Shown in pieces: positions 1-6,202 of a stretch of 6,438 nt of DNA. This DNA is from Chryseobacterium gleum (GTDB lineage: Bacteria > Bacteroidota > Bacteroidia > Flavobacteriales_D > Crocinitomicaceae): assembly GCA_945877045.1 (NCBI GenBank), contig CAMCQW010000114.1, positions 1 to 6,438 of the forward strand. The letters run 5' to 3'. Both the position numbers and the translations under genes were made by a program. The notes below the pieces were generated by a model. It did no database searches and was not told where the DNA came from. It saw only the letters and a list, made by a program, of their open reading frames with translations. The first letter of the stretch is position 1; the number at the start of each line of letters is the position of its first letter.

Positions 1-71
1 GTACCTCCAGGAATCGAACCAGGGACACAAGGATTTTCAGTCCTTTGCTCTACCAACTGAGCTAAGGTACC
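1..71 (-). tRNA. tRNA-Phe (anticodon GAA), missing the last acceptor base
   Basis: Read on the minus strand from position 71, the sequence folds into a cloverleaf. The acceptor strand GGTACCT (71-65) pairs with AGGTAC (6-1), with one C expected just outside the window. The D-stem is GCTC/GAGC (62-59 and 50-47), and the anticodon stem is AAGGA/TCCTT (45-41 and 33-29). The seven-base loop CTGAAAA carries anticodon GAA at 38-36, which reads Phe codons. The T-loop TTCGATT (18-12) is canonical. The T-stem is CCTGG against CCTGG, which leaves a T-T mismatch in its middle (positions 21 and 9). The discriminator base and any encoded CCA lie outside the window. The identity is clear; whether the mismatch is real or a sequence error cannot be told here. 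Confidence 0.96.
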
Positions 72-170
72 AGCCTAATTGTGGGTGCGAATTTACTACT
101 TTTTTATATTTTATCAAGCCAAATTTCGGATATTCTTTCTTTTTATCATGAAATCAAGGCTGATTGGACG

Positions 171-178
171 TATCTTTG
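171..178 (+). promoter_or_regulatory. Possible Bacteroidota -7 promoter element (TATCTTTG) before coaX
   Basis: TATCTTTG matches the TAnnTTTG -7 consensus of the primary sigma factor in Bacteroidota. No clear TTTG or TTG -33 element lies 17-23 bases upstream; the nearest is ATG at 148-150. A start of transcription about 7 bases after the element would fall at or next to the proposed coaX ATG at 186, giving a leaderless or nearly leaderless message. The rest of the 72-185 spacer is AT-rich and would also have to hold the tRNA-Phe promoter. On the minus strand GAAATTTG (127-120) is a one-mismatch candidate for that. Both assignments are weak. Confidence 0.3.
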
Positions 179-185
179 TAATACG

Positions 186-914
186 ATGGATGAAATCATA
201 CAGTGTATTGATGCTGGAAATACGGCGATTAAACTCGGCGTTTTTAAGCAAAATGAACTTCAAGAAATACAACGATTTGATTCATTTGAAACGCTTTCTA
301 CCAAGCTTTCTTCAGAGTATCCAATCGTATTAGCATCTGTTCGAGAAGATGATTTTGCGCAGAAGCTAAGGAATCAATCCGCTATTTATGAAATAACACC
401 TCAGTCATCACTACCTTTTACAAATAGTTACCAAGGAAATCTTGGGGCAGATCGCCTCTGTAATGTTTCGGGTATGCACGCAGCATTAAACAAGAAGGAT
501 AATTTAGGTGGGGGACTCGCCATTGATATTGGTACTTGCGTGAAATTTGACTATCTAAATTCCGAATTTATTTATTTGGGTGGATCCATTTCTCCAGGAA
601 TTTCATTGCGGCTAAAATCATTGAATGATTACACGGCTCTTTTACCCTTGCTAACTGCACCATATCCAACTTTTGACCTATATGGGAACTCAACAGAATC
701 ATCCGTGTTTGCAGGCGTACTTGGTGGAATTAAAGGGGAAATTGCTTGGCGAATTGAGAACTATCGAAAATTAGACCCTAACATTACGATCTTTATTACA
801 GGTGGCGACGCTCATCATTTTGATTTAGAGCAAAAAAACAACATCTTTGCAGACGAAAATTTGACATTAAAAGGTATCCACGAAATATATTTATTCAATG
901 CGCTTCATCCTTAA
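186..914 (+). CDS. coaX: Type III pantothenate kinase
   Basis: The product phosphorylates pantothenate with ATP, the first step of coenzyme A synthesis, in the cytoplasm. The 242 residues match the usual length and carry the family motifs in order. These are the N-terminal phosphate-binding DAGNT (9-13) followed by K17, GADR (87-90), the second phosphate motif DIGT (114-117) ending in D122, and the GGSISPG block (132-138). SL (145-146) and TALLP (150-154) follow, then N168-S-T and the C-terminal TGGDA (205-209). The reading frame stays open upstream to a GTG at 81, but those 35 extra residues have no family counterpart. ATG 186 places the DxGNT motif where it is normally found, eight residues in. 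No Shine-Dalgarno sequence is visible, which is normal for Bacteroidota. The gene is first in a plus-strand run, and its last 17 bases overlap the next gene. Type III enzymes are typically not inhibited by CoA and need a monovalent cation; this is family knowledge, not seen here. Confidence 0.95.
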   Translation: MDEIIQCIDAGNTAIKLGVFKQNELQEIQRFDSFETLSTKLSSEYPIVLASVREDDFAQKLRNQSAIYEITPQSSLPFTNSYQGNLGADRLCNVSGMHAALNKKDNLGGGLAIDIGTCVKFDYLNSEFIYLGGSISPGISLRLKSLNDYTALLPLLTAPYPTFDLYGNSTESSVFAGVLGGIKGEIAWRIENYRKLDPNITIFITGGDAHHFDLEQKNNIFADENLTLKGIHEIYLFNALHP

Positions 915-2241
915 TTTATTCTTTTGTTTTTTTTGCTTGACTAATGTAATGGGACAAAACCTTACCTCTCATCCACTATCAAATTTTGGTATTGGAGAGT
1001 TAGGACAAAATTCACACGCCATCTATGATTGTTTGGGCAAGGGGTATGATGCCTATTACGATTCAAGTCAATTAAATTATTTTAACCCTGCCAGCTACAG
1101 TAGTTTAAGTACCGGGAACACCCTTTTATCCCTAGGAATTAACAGCAGAATTTCCAACTATACACAAAACAATGCAACAGCTAGTTCAACGGTGGCGATG
1201 GTCGACCATTTCGCATTAGGATTCAAAATTAAGTCACGGATGGGTCTTGCGTTTGGACTAAAGCCATTTGCTAAAAAAGGATATGAAATCAGTGAACGGA
1301 TTTTTACAGGCGTAGACTCCCTTAAATATACCTATGCTGGAAAAGGAACCGTAAATAATTTATTTGTTGGCTTTTCCTATGCGCCTATTCTAACTGAAAA
1401 AAGCAGTTTGTCATTCGGTTTTAATGCTGGCTATTTATTTGGCACACTAAACAACGACCGAATGAGTTTATTAATTGATAATAACTCCTTGTCTGGGGGC
1501 CTAAACAGCACTGAAATTGGAATAAAAGCATTTCAGTATACACTAGGAATGAACTACAAACAATTAATCGGTAAAAAATATTCGCTAATTTTCGGGGGAA
1601 TAGTTGAGCCAGCGCAACGCTATAATGCTAACTATACCACCTCTTTTTACACATCAACGAATATATTTGCGCCAGTTAGCTACGATACTTTGAGCAGCTC
1701 TTTTTCCAAAGGGCATATCGTATCTAAGTTAAACTATAGTGTCGGGCTATCACAAATTATTTTGTTAGGTGTTCAGAAAAGAAAAAACAAAACCCTCCAC
1801 CCCAGTTTAATGATAACAGCTTCTTACAGTGTGAAAAATAGCGTGTCGAATGATTTTGACTCATTAGTGCCTGCATGGCATTCAAACAAGGGAACTCATT
1901 TCGGTTTTGGGATTCAATATTCTCCAGAAACAAAAATTTACGAAAACATCGCCTCGCTAAAAGCACTTGATAAATTAACCTATCGCTTAGGAGGATATTA
2001 CGACAAACTACCCTATTTCCAAAATGGTGTACAATATATTGACCGAGGAATTTCACTTGGCTTCGGCATTCCAATTCTTGCGCAACAGTCACTCTCAAGT
2101 ATTAATCTTAGTCTTAGCGCTGGCCAACGATCCACCTTCGCTGCAGGAAGTTTAGGAGAAAATTACATAGGTATTAATTTTGGGATTATATTATCTCCAG
2201 CTAGTTTTGAACGTTGGTTTAGAAAACGAAAATTGGATTAA
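898..2241 (+). CDS. Outer-membrane beta-barrel protein of unknown substrate (FadL/PorV-like appearance)
   Basis: The 447-residue product begins with a Phe-rich signal peptide and a likely cleavage before Gln20 (VMG|QN), typical of exported proteins in this phylum. The mature N-terminus has SNFGIGELG (28-36) and NPASYSSL (63-70). These elements recur in Bacteroidota barrel proteins that resemble FadL or PorV, where the NPA segment follows the plug-like N-terminus. The remainder alternates Gly/aromatic-rich beta strands with Ser/Asn/Thr-rich turns (for example around RLGGYY and GISLGFGIP), ending with a strand YIGINFGIIL (423-432) and a basic tail ERWFRKRKLD. It starts inside coaX (17-base overlap) and ends 11 bases before lptC, so translational coupling and one transcript are likely. 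A gene of this kind between coaX and lptC is, from memory, a recurrent arrangement in flavobacteria. A role in transport of hydrophobic compounds or in LPS-related outer-membrane work is conjecture. Barrel topology is well supported; family name and substrate are not. Confidence 0.8.
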   Translation: MRFILNLFFCFFCLTNVMGQNLTSHPLSNFGIGELGQNSHAIYDCLGKGYDAYYDSSQLNYFNPASYSSLSTGNTLLSLGINSRISNYTQNNATASSTVAMVDHFALGFKIKSRMGLAFGLKPFAKKGYEISERIFTGVDSLKYTYAGKGTVNNLFVGFSYAPILTEKSSLSFGFNAGYLFGTLNNDRMSLLIDNNSLSGGLNSTEIGIKAFQYTLGMNYKQLIGKKYSLIFGGIVEPAQRYNANYTTSFYTSTNIFAPVSYDTLSSSFSKGHIVSKLNYSVGLSQIILLGVQKRKNKTLHPSLMITASYSVKNSVSNDFDSLVPAWHSNKGTHFGFGIQYSPETKIYENIASLKALDKLTYRLGGYYDKLPYFQNGVQYIDRGISLGFGIPILAQQSLSSINLSLSAGQRSTFAAGSLGENYIGINFGIILSPASFERWFRKRKLD

Positions 2242-2252
2242 AAAAAATAAAA

Positions 2253-2807
2253 TTGAAATTTTCAACTTTTTGTATAGCCGTTTTGTTTTTAACCCTGTTT
2301 TCTTGTGAAAACGACCCAACTACTATTGCAAAAGTAACCTTCAATCCCAAGTCACCCGACGAAACCATTTATGACCTGAAAATGGTTTATTCGGATTCAG
2401 GATATGCACGCGTTGAATTAATGGCTGCCTATGCCGAAACGATGCAAAAACCTGAAAAGATTACCAAATTGCTAGACAGCCTGCGGGTAAACTTTTTCTC
2501 GGAAAAGGGAGAAATACTATCAACACTGACCGCTTTGTATGGCGAAATAAATTATGCTAAAGGTCTACTAATGGTAAAAGATTCTGTGCGTTTATACAAT
2601 TACAAAAAAAAACAGACTTTAGAAACGGAGGTTTTATATTGGAATCAAAAAGACAGTAGTATCTTTACACCCGCACAGGTTATTGTAAAAGCACCCGATG
2701 GCGTATTTTACGGTGAGGGATTAAAAACGAAACAAGATTTTAGTCGTTACGAAATATTGAAACCTCGAGGCAAAATAAAAATTAAAAAAGAAGAAGAAAT
2801 AAATTAA
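2253..2807 (+). CDS. lptC: LPS export periplasmic protein LptC, lipoprotein form, TTG start
   Basis: LptC receives LPS from the inner-membrane LptB2FG extractor and passes it to the periplasmic LptA bridge. The 184-residue product starts with a short basic and hydrophobic stretch and a lipobox LFSC (15-18), so Cys18 should be lipidated after LspA cleavage, instead of the N-terminal transmembrane anchor of E. coli LptC. The mature part has elements I associate with Bacteroidota LptC: YSDSG (46-50), LETEVLYWNQ (123-132) leading into SSIFT, and GEGLKTKQDFS (154-164). Most of the chain is beta-strand-like, and the tail is Lys/Glu-rich. The start is TTG at 2253: no in-frame ATG could supply the signal peptide, and beginning elsewhere would destroy it. 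The gene lies 11 bases after the barrel gene and 5 bases before the next gene. Sequence identity with E. coli LptC would be low; the assignment rests on lipobox, size, motifs and context. Confidence 0.85.
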   Translation: MKFSTFCIAVLFLTLFSCENDPTTIAKVTFNPKSPDETIYDLKMVYSDSGYARVELMAAYAETMQKPEKITKLLDSLRVNFFSEKGEILSTLTALYGEINYAKGLLMVKDSVRLYNYKKKQTLETEVLYWNQKDSSIFTPAQVIVKAPDGVFYGEGLKTKQDFSRYEILKPRGKIKIKKEEEIN

Positions 2808-2812
2808 TTACT

Positions 2813-3040
2813 ATGGCAATCTACAATAAGATAATGAAATATTTTTGGCTTGGTTTGGGCATTGTACTATGCTTTATTGTAACCTACAATAGCTTTACTC
2901 AGGGATTCAATCGCTGGGGTTCTTATTATTGGATGGTTGCCCTTGCTTTTGGAATGTTTTTTTTAAAACGTTGGATGATGAAACGTTTTGAAAATCATGC
3001 AAAATTTTTGAAAGAGCAAGAAAATTCAAAAACGGCATAA
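2813..3040 (+). CDS. Small two-helix membrane protein of unknown function
   Basis: The 75-residue product has two hydrophobic segments, roughly residues 9-25 (FWLGLGIVLCFIVTY region) and 36-51 (GSYYWMVALAFGMFFL region). They are separated by a short polar loop with N-R-W. A strongly basic stretch KRWMMKRF (52-59) and a charged tail follow. By the positive-inside rule both termini should face the cytoplasm. ATG 2813 lies five bases after the lptC stop; an internal ATG at 2834 (residue 8) is a less likely alternative. I recall small membrane proteins of this look directly after lptC in other Bacteroidota, which favours a real, conserved gene, perhaps an accessory to envelope assembly. No domain or catalytic residue is recognisable, so no function is assigned. 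Confidence 0.72.
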   Translation: MAIYNKIMKYFWLGLGIVLCFIVTYNSFTQGFNRWGSYYWMVALAFGMFFLKRWMMKRFENHAKFLKEQENSKTA

Positions 3041-3075
3041 TATTTAATACAACTCAATTTTCAGAATTCTTATAA

Positions 3076-5526
3076 ATGAAATATTTTCTCCTTTTTTCAT
3101 TTCTCCTCCTTATAAATGCTGTTAATGCGCAGCTATTTGTACGCGGTATAGTGACGGACGAAAATAACTCTCCCATCCCAAATGTAAAAGTTTTTGTAAA
3201 AAATGCCGCGGAAATGCGGACCGTTGCCAATACAAATGGGCAATATGAAATGGCTTTAATGCCGGGAGAATATTTTTTAATTTTTAATGCTTTAGGATTT
3301 GATGAACGCGAAACTTACATTTCAATTTCAGACCTTGATATTACCCGCGACTTTCAACTTTTTTCTTCTCGAATTAAAGACTTTGCTACCATTGATGTTA
3401 GTGTAAAAAAAGCCAATCCTGGAAGGGACATTATGCTGAAGGTCGTTAATAAAAGAGACCAAATTAATCAATGGAATTACCCTCATATTGTCGATGTTTA
3501 TATAAAAGCTAGCGAAAAAATAATCGTTAAGGAGAATCCAAAAAAAGAGGATGACACGCGAGAACCATCGTTCGAAGAAAAAGAAAAAAATGAGGATGCC
3601 AACAAAATGAATTTGGTGGAAGTTCAGCTAACGCGTAATTATGCACCGGGCAATAAAGTAAAAGAAATAAGGAATGCGTATACCTTGAGGGGAAGTGCAA
3701 AGACGCTTTATTACACAACCACTGTGAAATCAAATTTCAATTTCTTTCAAAATTTATTACATTTGGATGACCTGCACCAAACCCCCGTTAGTTCGCCTAT
3801 TTCCACACCTGGCATACTATCATATCGTTATAAATTGGAGAGTAAAAGTGAGGAAAATGGCCAGATTATCTCCAAAATAAAAATCAGCCCTAGAAATATG
3901 GCTACCACAACATTAGAAGGGTACATTTGGGTAATTGATTCCCTGTGGTTAATCCAAAAATTGGAGTTGAACATGAGTAAGGGCAACCTCTTGGTCTATG
4001 ATAATTTTAAAATTTATCAAGAATATGATCATCCTGGAGATAGTATTTGCTTGTTAACAAAACAGGTTTTAACATACAACGTAAAATATAAATCAGAGGC
4101 CTCGGATTACAAAACGGAGGCCATTTTTAGCAACTACAATTTTGATCCAAAATTTGACCGTAAATTTTTCAGTACTGAATTAGCCGTTACGACAAAAGAA
4201 GCCTATGAAAAAGACTCCTTGTTTTGGAAAGACAACAGACCTGCAAGTCTGACCCAAGAAGAACAACGCTTCATCATTATCAAAGACAGCGTAAAAGATG
4301 CAAGGAATCGGGTGGAATACTTAGATTCAATTGATGCAATTTTTAATAAAATAACTGTATTAAAAGTACTTTGGTTTGGGGTTGAGCATAGAAACAGGTT
4401 TAAGAAAACCCAATGGTCATTGGGTTCATTAGCCACGCTCATCCAACCTGTATTCATTGCTGGCCCGAGGATTACACCAAGTATCGATTATTTTAAAAAA
4501 TGGAAGGACGAGCGAACCTTAGATGCCTATACAAGAATTTCTTATGGTATTTTAAACGGTGATATCAAAGGGGATTCATGGTGGAAATATAAATTTGACC
4601 CCTTCCATTTTGGGTATATACGCGCTTCCATCAACCACGATTTTGATGTTATTAGAGGTTTCGACGCTATAACACAAGTCTATAAACGTGAAAACTTCAT
4701 TGAGGCAACAAGTATGAGTTTTTCATTCGAGTATGAGTTATTAAACGGGCTCTATTTTGGTACAGAGGCGAGTTTCGCTGAAAGAAGATCGTTAAAGGGA
4801 TATAACTTTGCAACCATATTAGACGATGTGATCCCTAATAATGAACCAACTGATTTTAGTTCGTACCAAGCATATATCATGGACTTCAGTTTAAGTTATA
4901 CACCGCAGCAAAAATATATGCGTGAGCCCTATCGAAAAGTAATACTTGGTTCAGCATGGCCAACCTTTACATTAATGTATGAACGAGGAATTCCCAAGAT
5001 ATTTGGAAGTGATGTTGATCATGAATACCTTAATTTTTCAATAAATCAATCGCTTAAAATCGGCACCCTAGGAACCACAAGTTATCGTGTTGCAGCAGGA
5101 AAATTCATTAGTGCAAGATCCTTAAAAGATGCAGACTATAAATTCCAACGCAGAAGTGATCCTATTTGGTTTTCAAATCCAATGTATTCCTTCCAAGGCT
5201 TAGATTCAACCATGCCAACGAAGGATTATATTTTTGAAGCTCATTTTGTCCACCATGATAATGGGGCGATCATTAATAAAATTCCTTTTATGAAAAAAAC
5301 CCGTATTGGATTAGTCTTTGGCGGAGGAGCAATGTATGTCAAAGAAAATAATTACCAATATTATGAGCTCATCGCAGGGCTAGAAAGAAATTTTAAATTA
5401 ACGAGGCGCAGATTAAGAATTGGAGTTTATAGTTTTGTTGCGGACGGCAATAAAATGGATACAAAAGTTGGATGGAAAGTTTCTTTTGCGATTCTTAACG
5501 ATCGAAGCATGAAATACAACTTTTAG
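3076..5526 (+). CDS. Outer-membrane protein with carboxypeptidase-regulatory-like domain and DUF5686 barrel
   Basis: The 816-residue product has a clear signal peptide with cleavage probably before Gln19 (VNA|QL). Residues about 21-97 form a carboxypeptidase-regulatory-like (CarboxypepD_reg) beta-sandwich: VRGIVTDENNSPIPNVKV, then a TNGQYEM turn and the closing YFLIFNALGF strand. From about residue 113 the chain follows the DUF5686 pattern: the NPGRDIM helix with YP at 136-137 and Y142-I-K, then EGYIWVIDSLW (281-291). The C-terminal barrel region includes WPTFTLMYERG (from 628), the FEAHFVHHDNG segment (from 720) and NKIPFMKK. The chain ends in Phe, common for outer-membrane barrels. Residues about 152-179 are a Lys/Glu/Asp-rich low-complexity insert, probably a flexible loop. 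The domain order resembles TonB-dependent receptors, but I see no plug domain, so it should not be called SusC. It follows the small membrane gene by 35 bases and meets lspA tail to tail. Function is unknown. Confidence 0.9.
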   Translation: MKYFLLFSFLLLINAVNAQLFVRGIVTDENNSPIPNVKVFVKNAAEMRTVANTNGQYEMALMPGEYFLIFNALGFDERETYISISDLDITRDFQLFSSRIKDFATIDVSVKKANPGRDIMLKVVNKRDQINQWNYPHIVDVYIKASEKIIVKENPKKEDDTREPSFEEKEKNEDANKMNLVEVQLTRNYAPGNKVKEIRNAYTLRGSAKTLYYTTTVKSNFNFFQNLLHLDDLHQTPVSSPISTPGILSYRYKLESKSEENGQIISKIKISPRNMATTTLEGYIWVIDSLWLIQKLELNMSKGNLLVYDNFKIYQEYDHPGDSICLLTKQVLTYNVKYKSEASDYKTEAIFSNYNFDPKFDRKFFSTELAVTTKEAYEKDSLFWKDNRPASLTQEEQRFIIIKDSVKDARNRVEYLDSIDAIFNKITVLKVLWFGVEHRNRFKKTQWSLGSLATLIQPVFIAGPRITPSIDYFKKWKDERTLDAYTRISYGILNGDIKGDSWWKYKFDPFHFGYIRASINHDFDVIRGFDAITQVYKRENFIEATSMSFSFEYELLNGLYFGTEASFAERRSLKGYNFATILDDVIPNNEPTDFSSYQAYIMDFSLSYTPQQKYMREPYRKVILGSAWPTFTLMYERGIPKIFGSDVDHEYLNFSINQSLKIGTLGTTSYRVAAGKFISARSLKDADYKFQRRSDPIWFSNPMYSFQGLDSTMPTKDYIFEAHFVHHDNGAIINKIPFMKKTRIGLVFGGGAMYVKENNYQYYELIAGLERNFKLTRRRLRIGVYSFVADGNKMDTKVGWKVSFAILNDRSMKYNF
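4407..4426. repeat. Perfect 8-bp inverted repeat inside the DUF5686 gene
   Basis: AACCCAAT (4407-4414) and its exact complement ATTGGGTT (4419-4426) flank the four-base loop GGTC. In RNA this would form a compact hairpin. No T-run follows on either strand, and it lies deep inside a coding region (codons for KKTQWSLGS), so it is not a plausible intrinsic terminator. It may be coincidental. Confidence 0.5.
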
Positions 5527-6200
5527 CTTTCCGCCTGAACTTCTATTTCTTCTTTATTATTTTTTGGAAAAAAGTGCCGTTGTCGAATAATAATAATTGC
5601 AACTCCGACTGTAATTGAACCATCAGCGATATTCCAAATAGCAGGAAAAACTTGTCCTCCTCCAAAATACGGCACCCATTTGGGCCACATGACATCAAAT
5701 TGAAACATATCTACCACATTACCTAATAAAAAGCCCTTATGCCTAATTTCTACAGGAAAGGATCTCCCAAAATCTTTACAATCCGTTAATACGCCAGAAC
5801 CTTCTAGTTGATTGAAGCGATCACAGGGATTGAAATCAAAAATAAAATCATAAAACATTGAATCAATAAGATTTCCCGTCGCACCTGCCCAAATAAAGCC
5901 CATCGCAATTAAAAAAGATAATTTAGCGCCTTTTTTCGCTTCTTTAATCATGTAATAGGCAATGAATGCAATCGCAACTACCCTAAAAATACTGAGTGCT
6001 AATTTATGCCAGATGGATGCGCCGAAAATGGTGCCGAAAGCCATTCCTTGATTTTCGATATAGTGAATAGCGAACCAATTTCCAATAAGATATTTGTGTT
6101 CTTCTGGTTCAAAAGTACTTTTAACATAGATTTTTATTAACTGATCTAAAATTAAAAGCGAAATAATAACAAGCGCAACAATTTTTAATTTTTTATTCAC
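5523..6200 (-). CDS. lspA: Lipoprotein signal peptidase (signal peptidase II), GTG start
   Basis: This inner-membrane aspartyl protease removes the signal peptide from prolipoproteins after lipidation of the lipobox Cys. The 225 residues show the family motifs: DQLIK (19-23) in the first helix, ENQGMAFG (49-56), GATGNLID (106-113), VVDM (162-165) with the likely catalytic Asp164, and NIADGSI (190-196) with the likely catalytic Asp193. Four hydrophobic segments fit the known topology. Between GNLID and VVDM lie about 48 residues, far more than in E. coli LspA; such a long periplasmic insertion is, to my knowledge, usual in Bacteroidota. Here it contains Cys126 and Cys141. The start is GTG at 6200-6198; the next Met is residue 52 and would lose the first helix. 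The start shares one base with the TAG of the upstream DksA-like gene, so translation is probably coupled. An AAAGGA stretch (6208-6203) sits only two bases before the GTG, too close for a normal ribosome-binding site. Confidence 0.97.
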   Translation of the reverse strand: MNKKLKIVALVIISLLILDQLIKIYVKSTFEPEEHKYLIGNWFAIHYIENQGMAFGTIFGASIWHKLALSIFRVVAIAFIAYYMIKEAKKGAKLSFLIAMGFIWAGATGNLIDSMFYDFIFDFNPCDRFNQLEGSGVLTDCKDFGRSFPVEIRHKGFLLGNVVDMFQFDVMWPKWVPYFGGGQVFPAIWNIADGSITVGVAIIIIRQRHFFPKNNKEEIEVQAES

Positions 6201-6202
6201 TA
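6198..6202 (-). other. One-base stop/start overlap joining the DksA-like gene to lspA
   Basis: On the minus strand the five bases read TAGTG: TAG (6202-6200) ends the DksA-like frame and GTG (6200-6198) starts lspA in another frame, sharing the G at 6200. This geometry usually allows a terminating ribosome to restart on the next frame, which may compensate for the weak GTG start and the lack of a well-spaced Shine-Dalgarno sequence. The overlap is seen directly; reinitiation is inferred. Confidence 0.75.

Noticed and set aside
81..185. N-terminal extension of coaX from GTG at 81
   Set aside because: The 35 extra residues have no counterpart in the family and would begin 10 bases from the tRNA; ATG 186 puts the DxGNT motif at its normal position.
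79..333. Plus-strand open frame of 84 codons over the start of coaX
   Set aside because: It overlaps coaX in another frame and shows no domain or exported-protein features beyond AT-driven hydrophobic residues.
927..934. Run of eight T in the signal peptide of the barrel gene as a phase-variation tract
   Set aside because: Runs of this length are expected in AT-rich DNA; a similar run occurs at 2957-2964 in the small membrane gene. Both frames are intact and no variation can be seen from one sequence.
1757..2098. Minus-strand open frame inside the barrel gene
   Set aside because: It is a shadow of a well-supported gene, with no recognisable motif and no plausible start signal.
2965..2989. 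Inverted repeat AAAACGTT/AACGTTTT with a nine-base loop
   Set aside because: It arises from two Lys/Phe-Arg codon stretches (KRWMMKRF) in a coding region, with no T-run or matching site elsewhere; likely coincidental.
3527..3733. Minus-strand open frame inside the DUF5686 gene
   Set aside because: It lies opposite the A-rich charged insert, which produces a stop-poor, Phe/Leu-rich complement by composition.
4203..4457. Minus-strand open frame inside the DUF5686 gene
   Set aside because: It is wholly inside a real gene, has no family features and no operon context.
3076..5526. TonB-dependent receptor (SusC-like) call for the 816-residue protein
   Set aside because: It shares the N-terminal carboxypeptidase-regulatory-like domain, but no plug domain or TonB box is visible and the rest follows the DUF5686 pattern.
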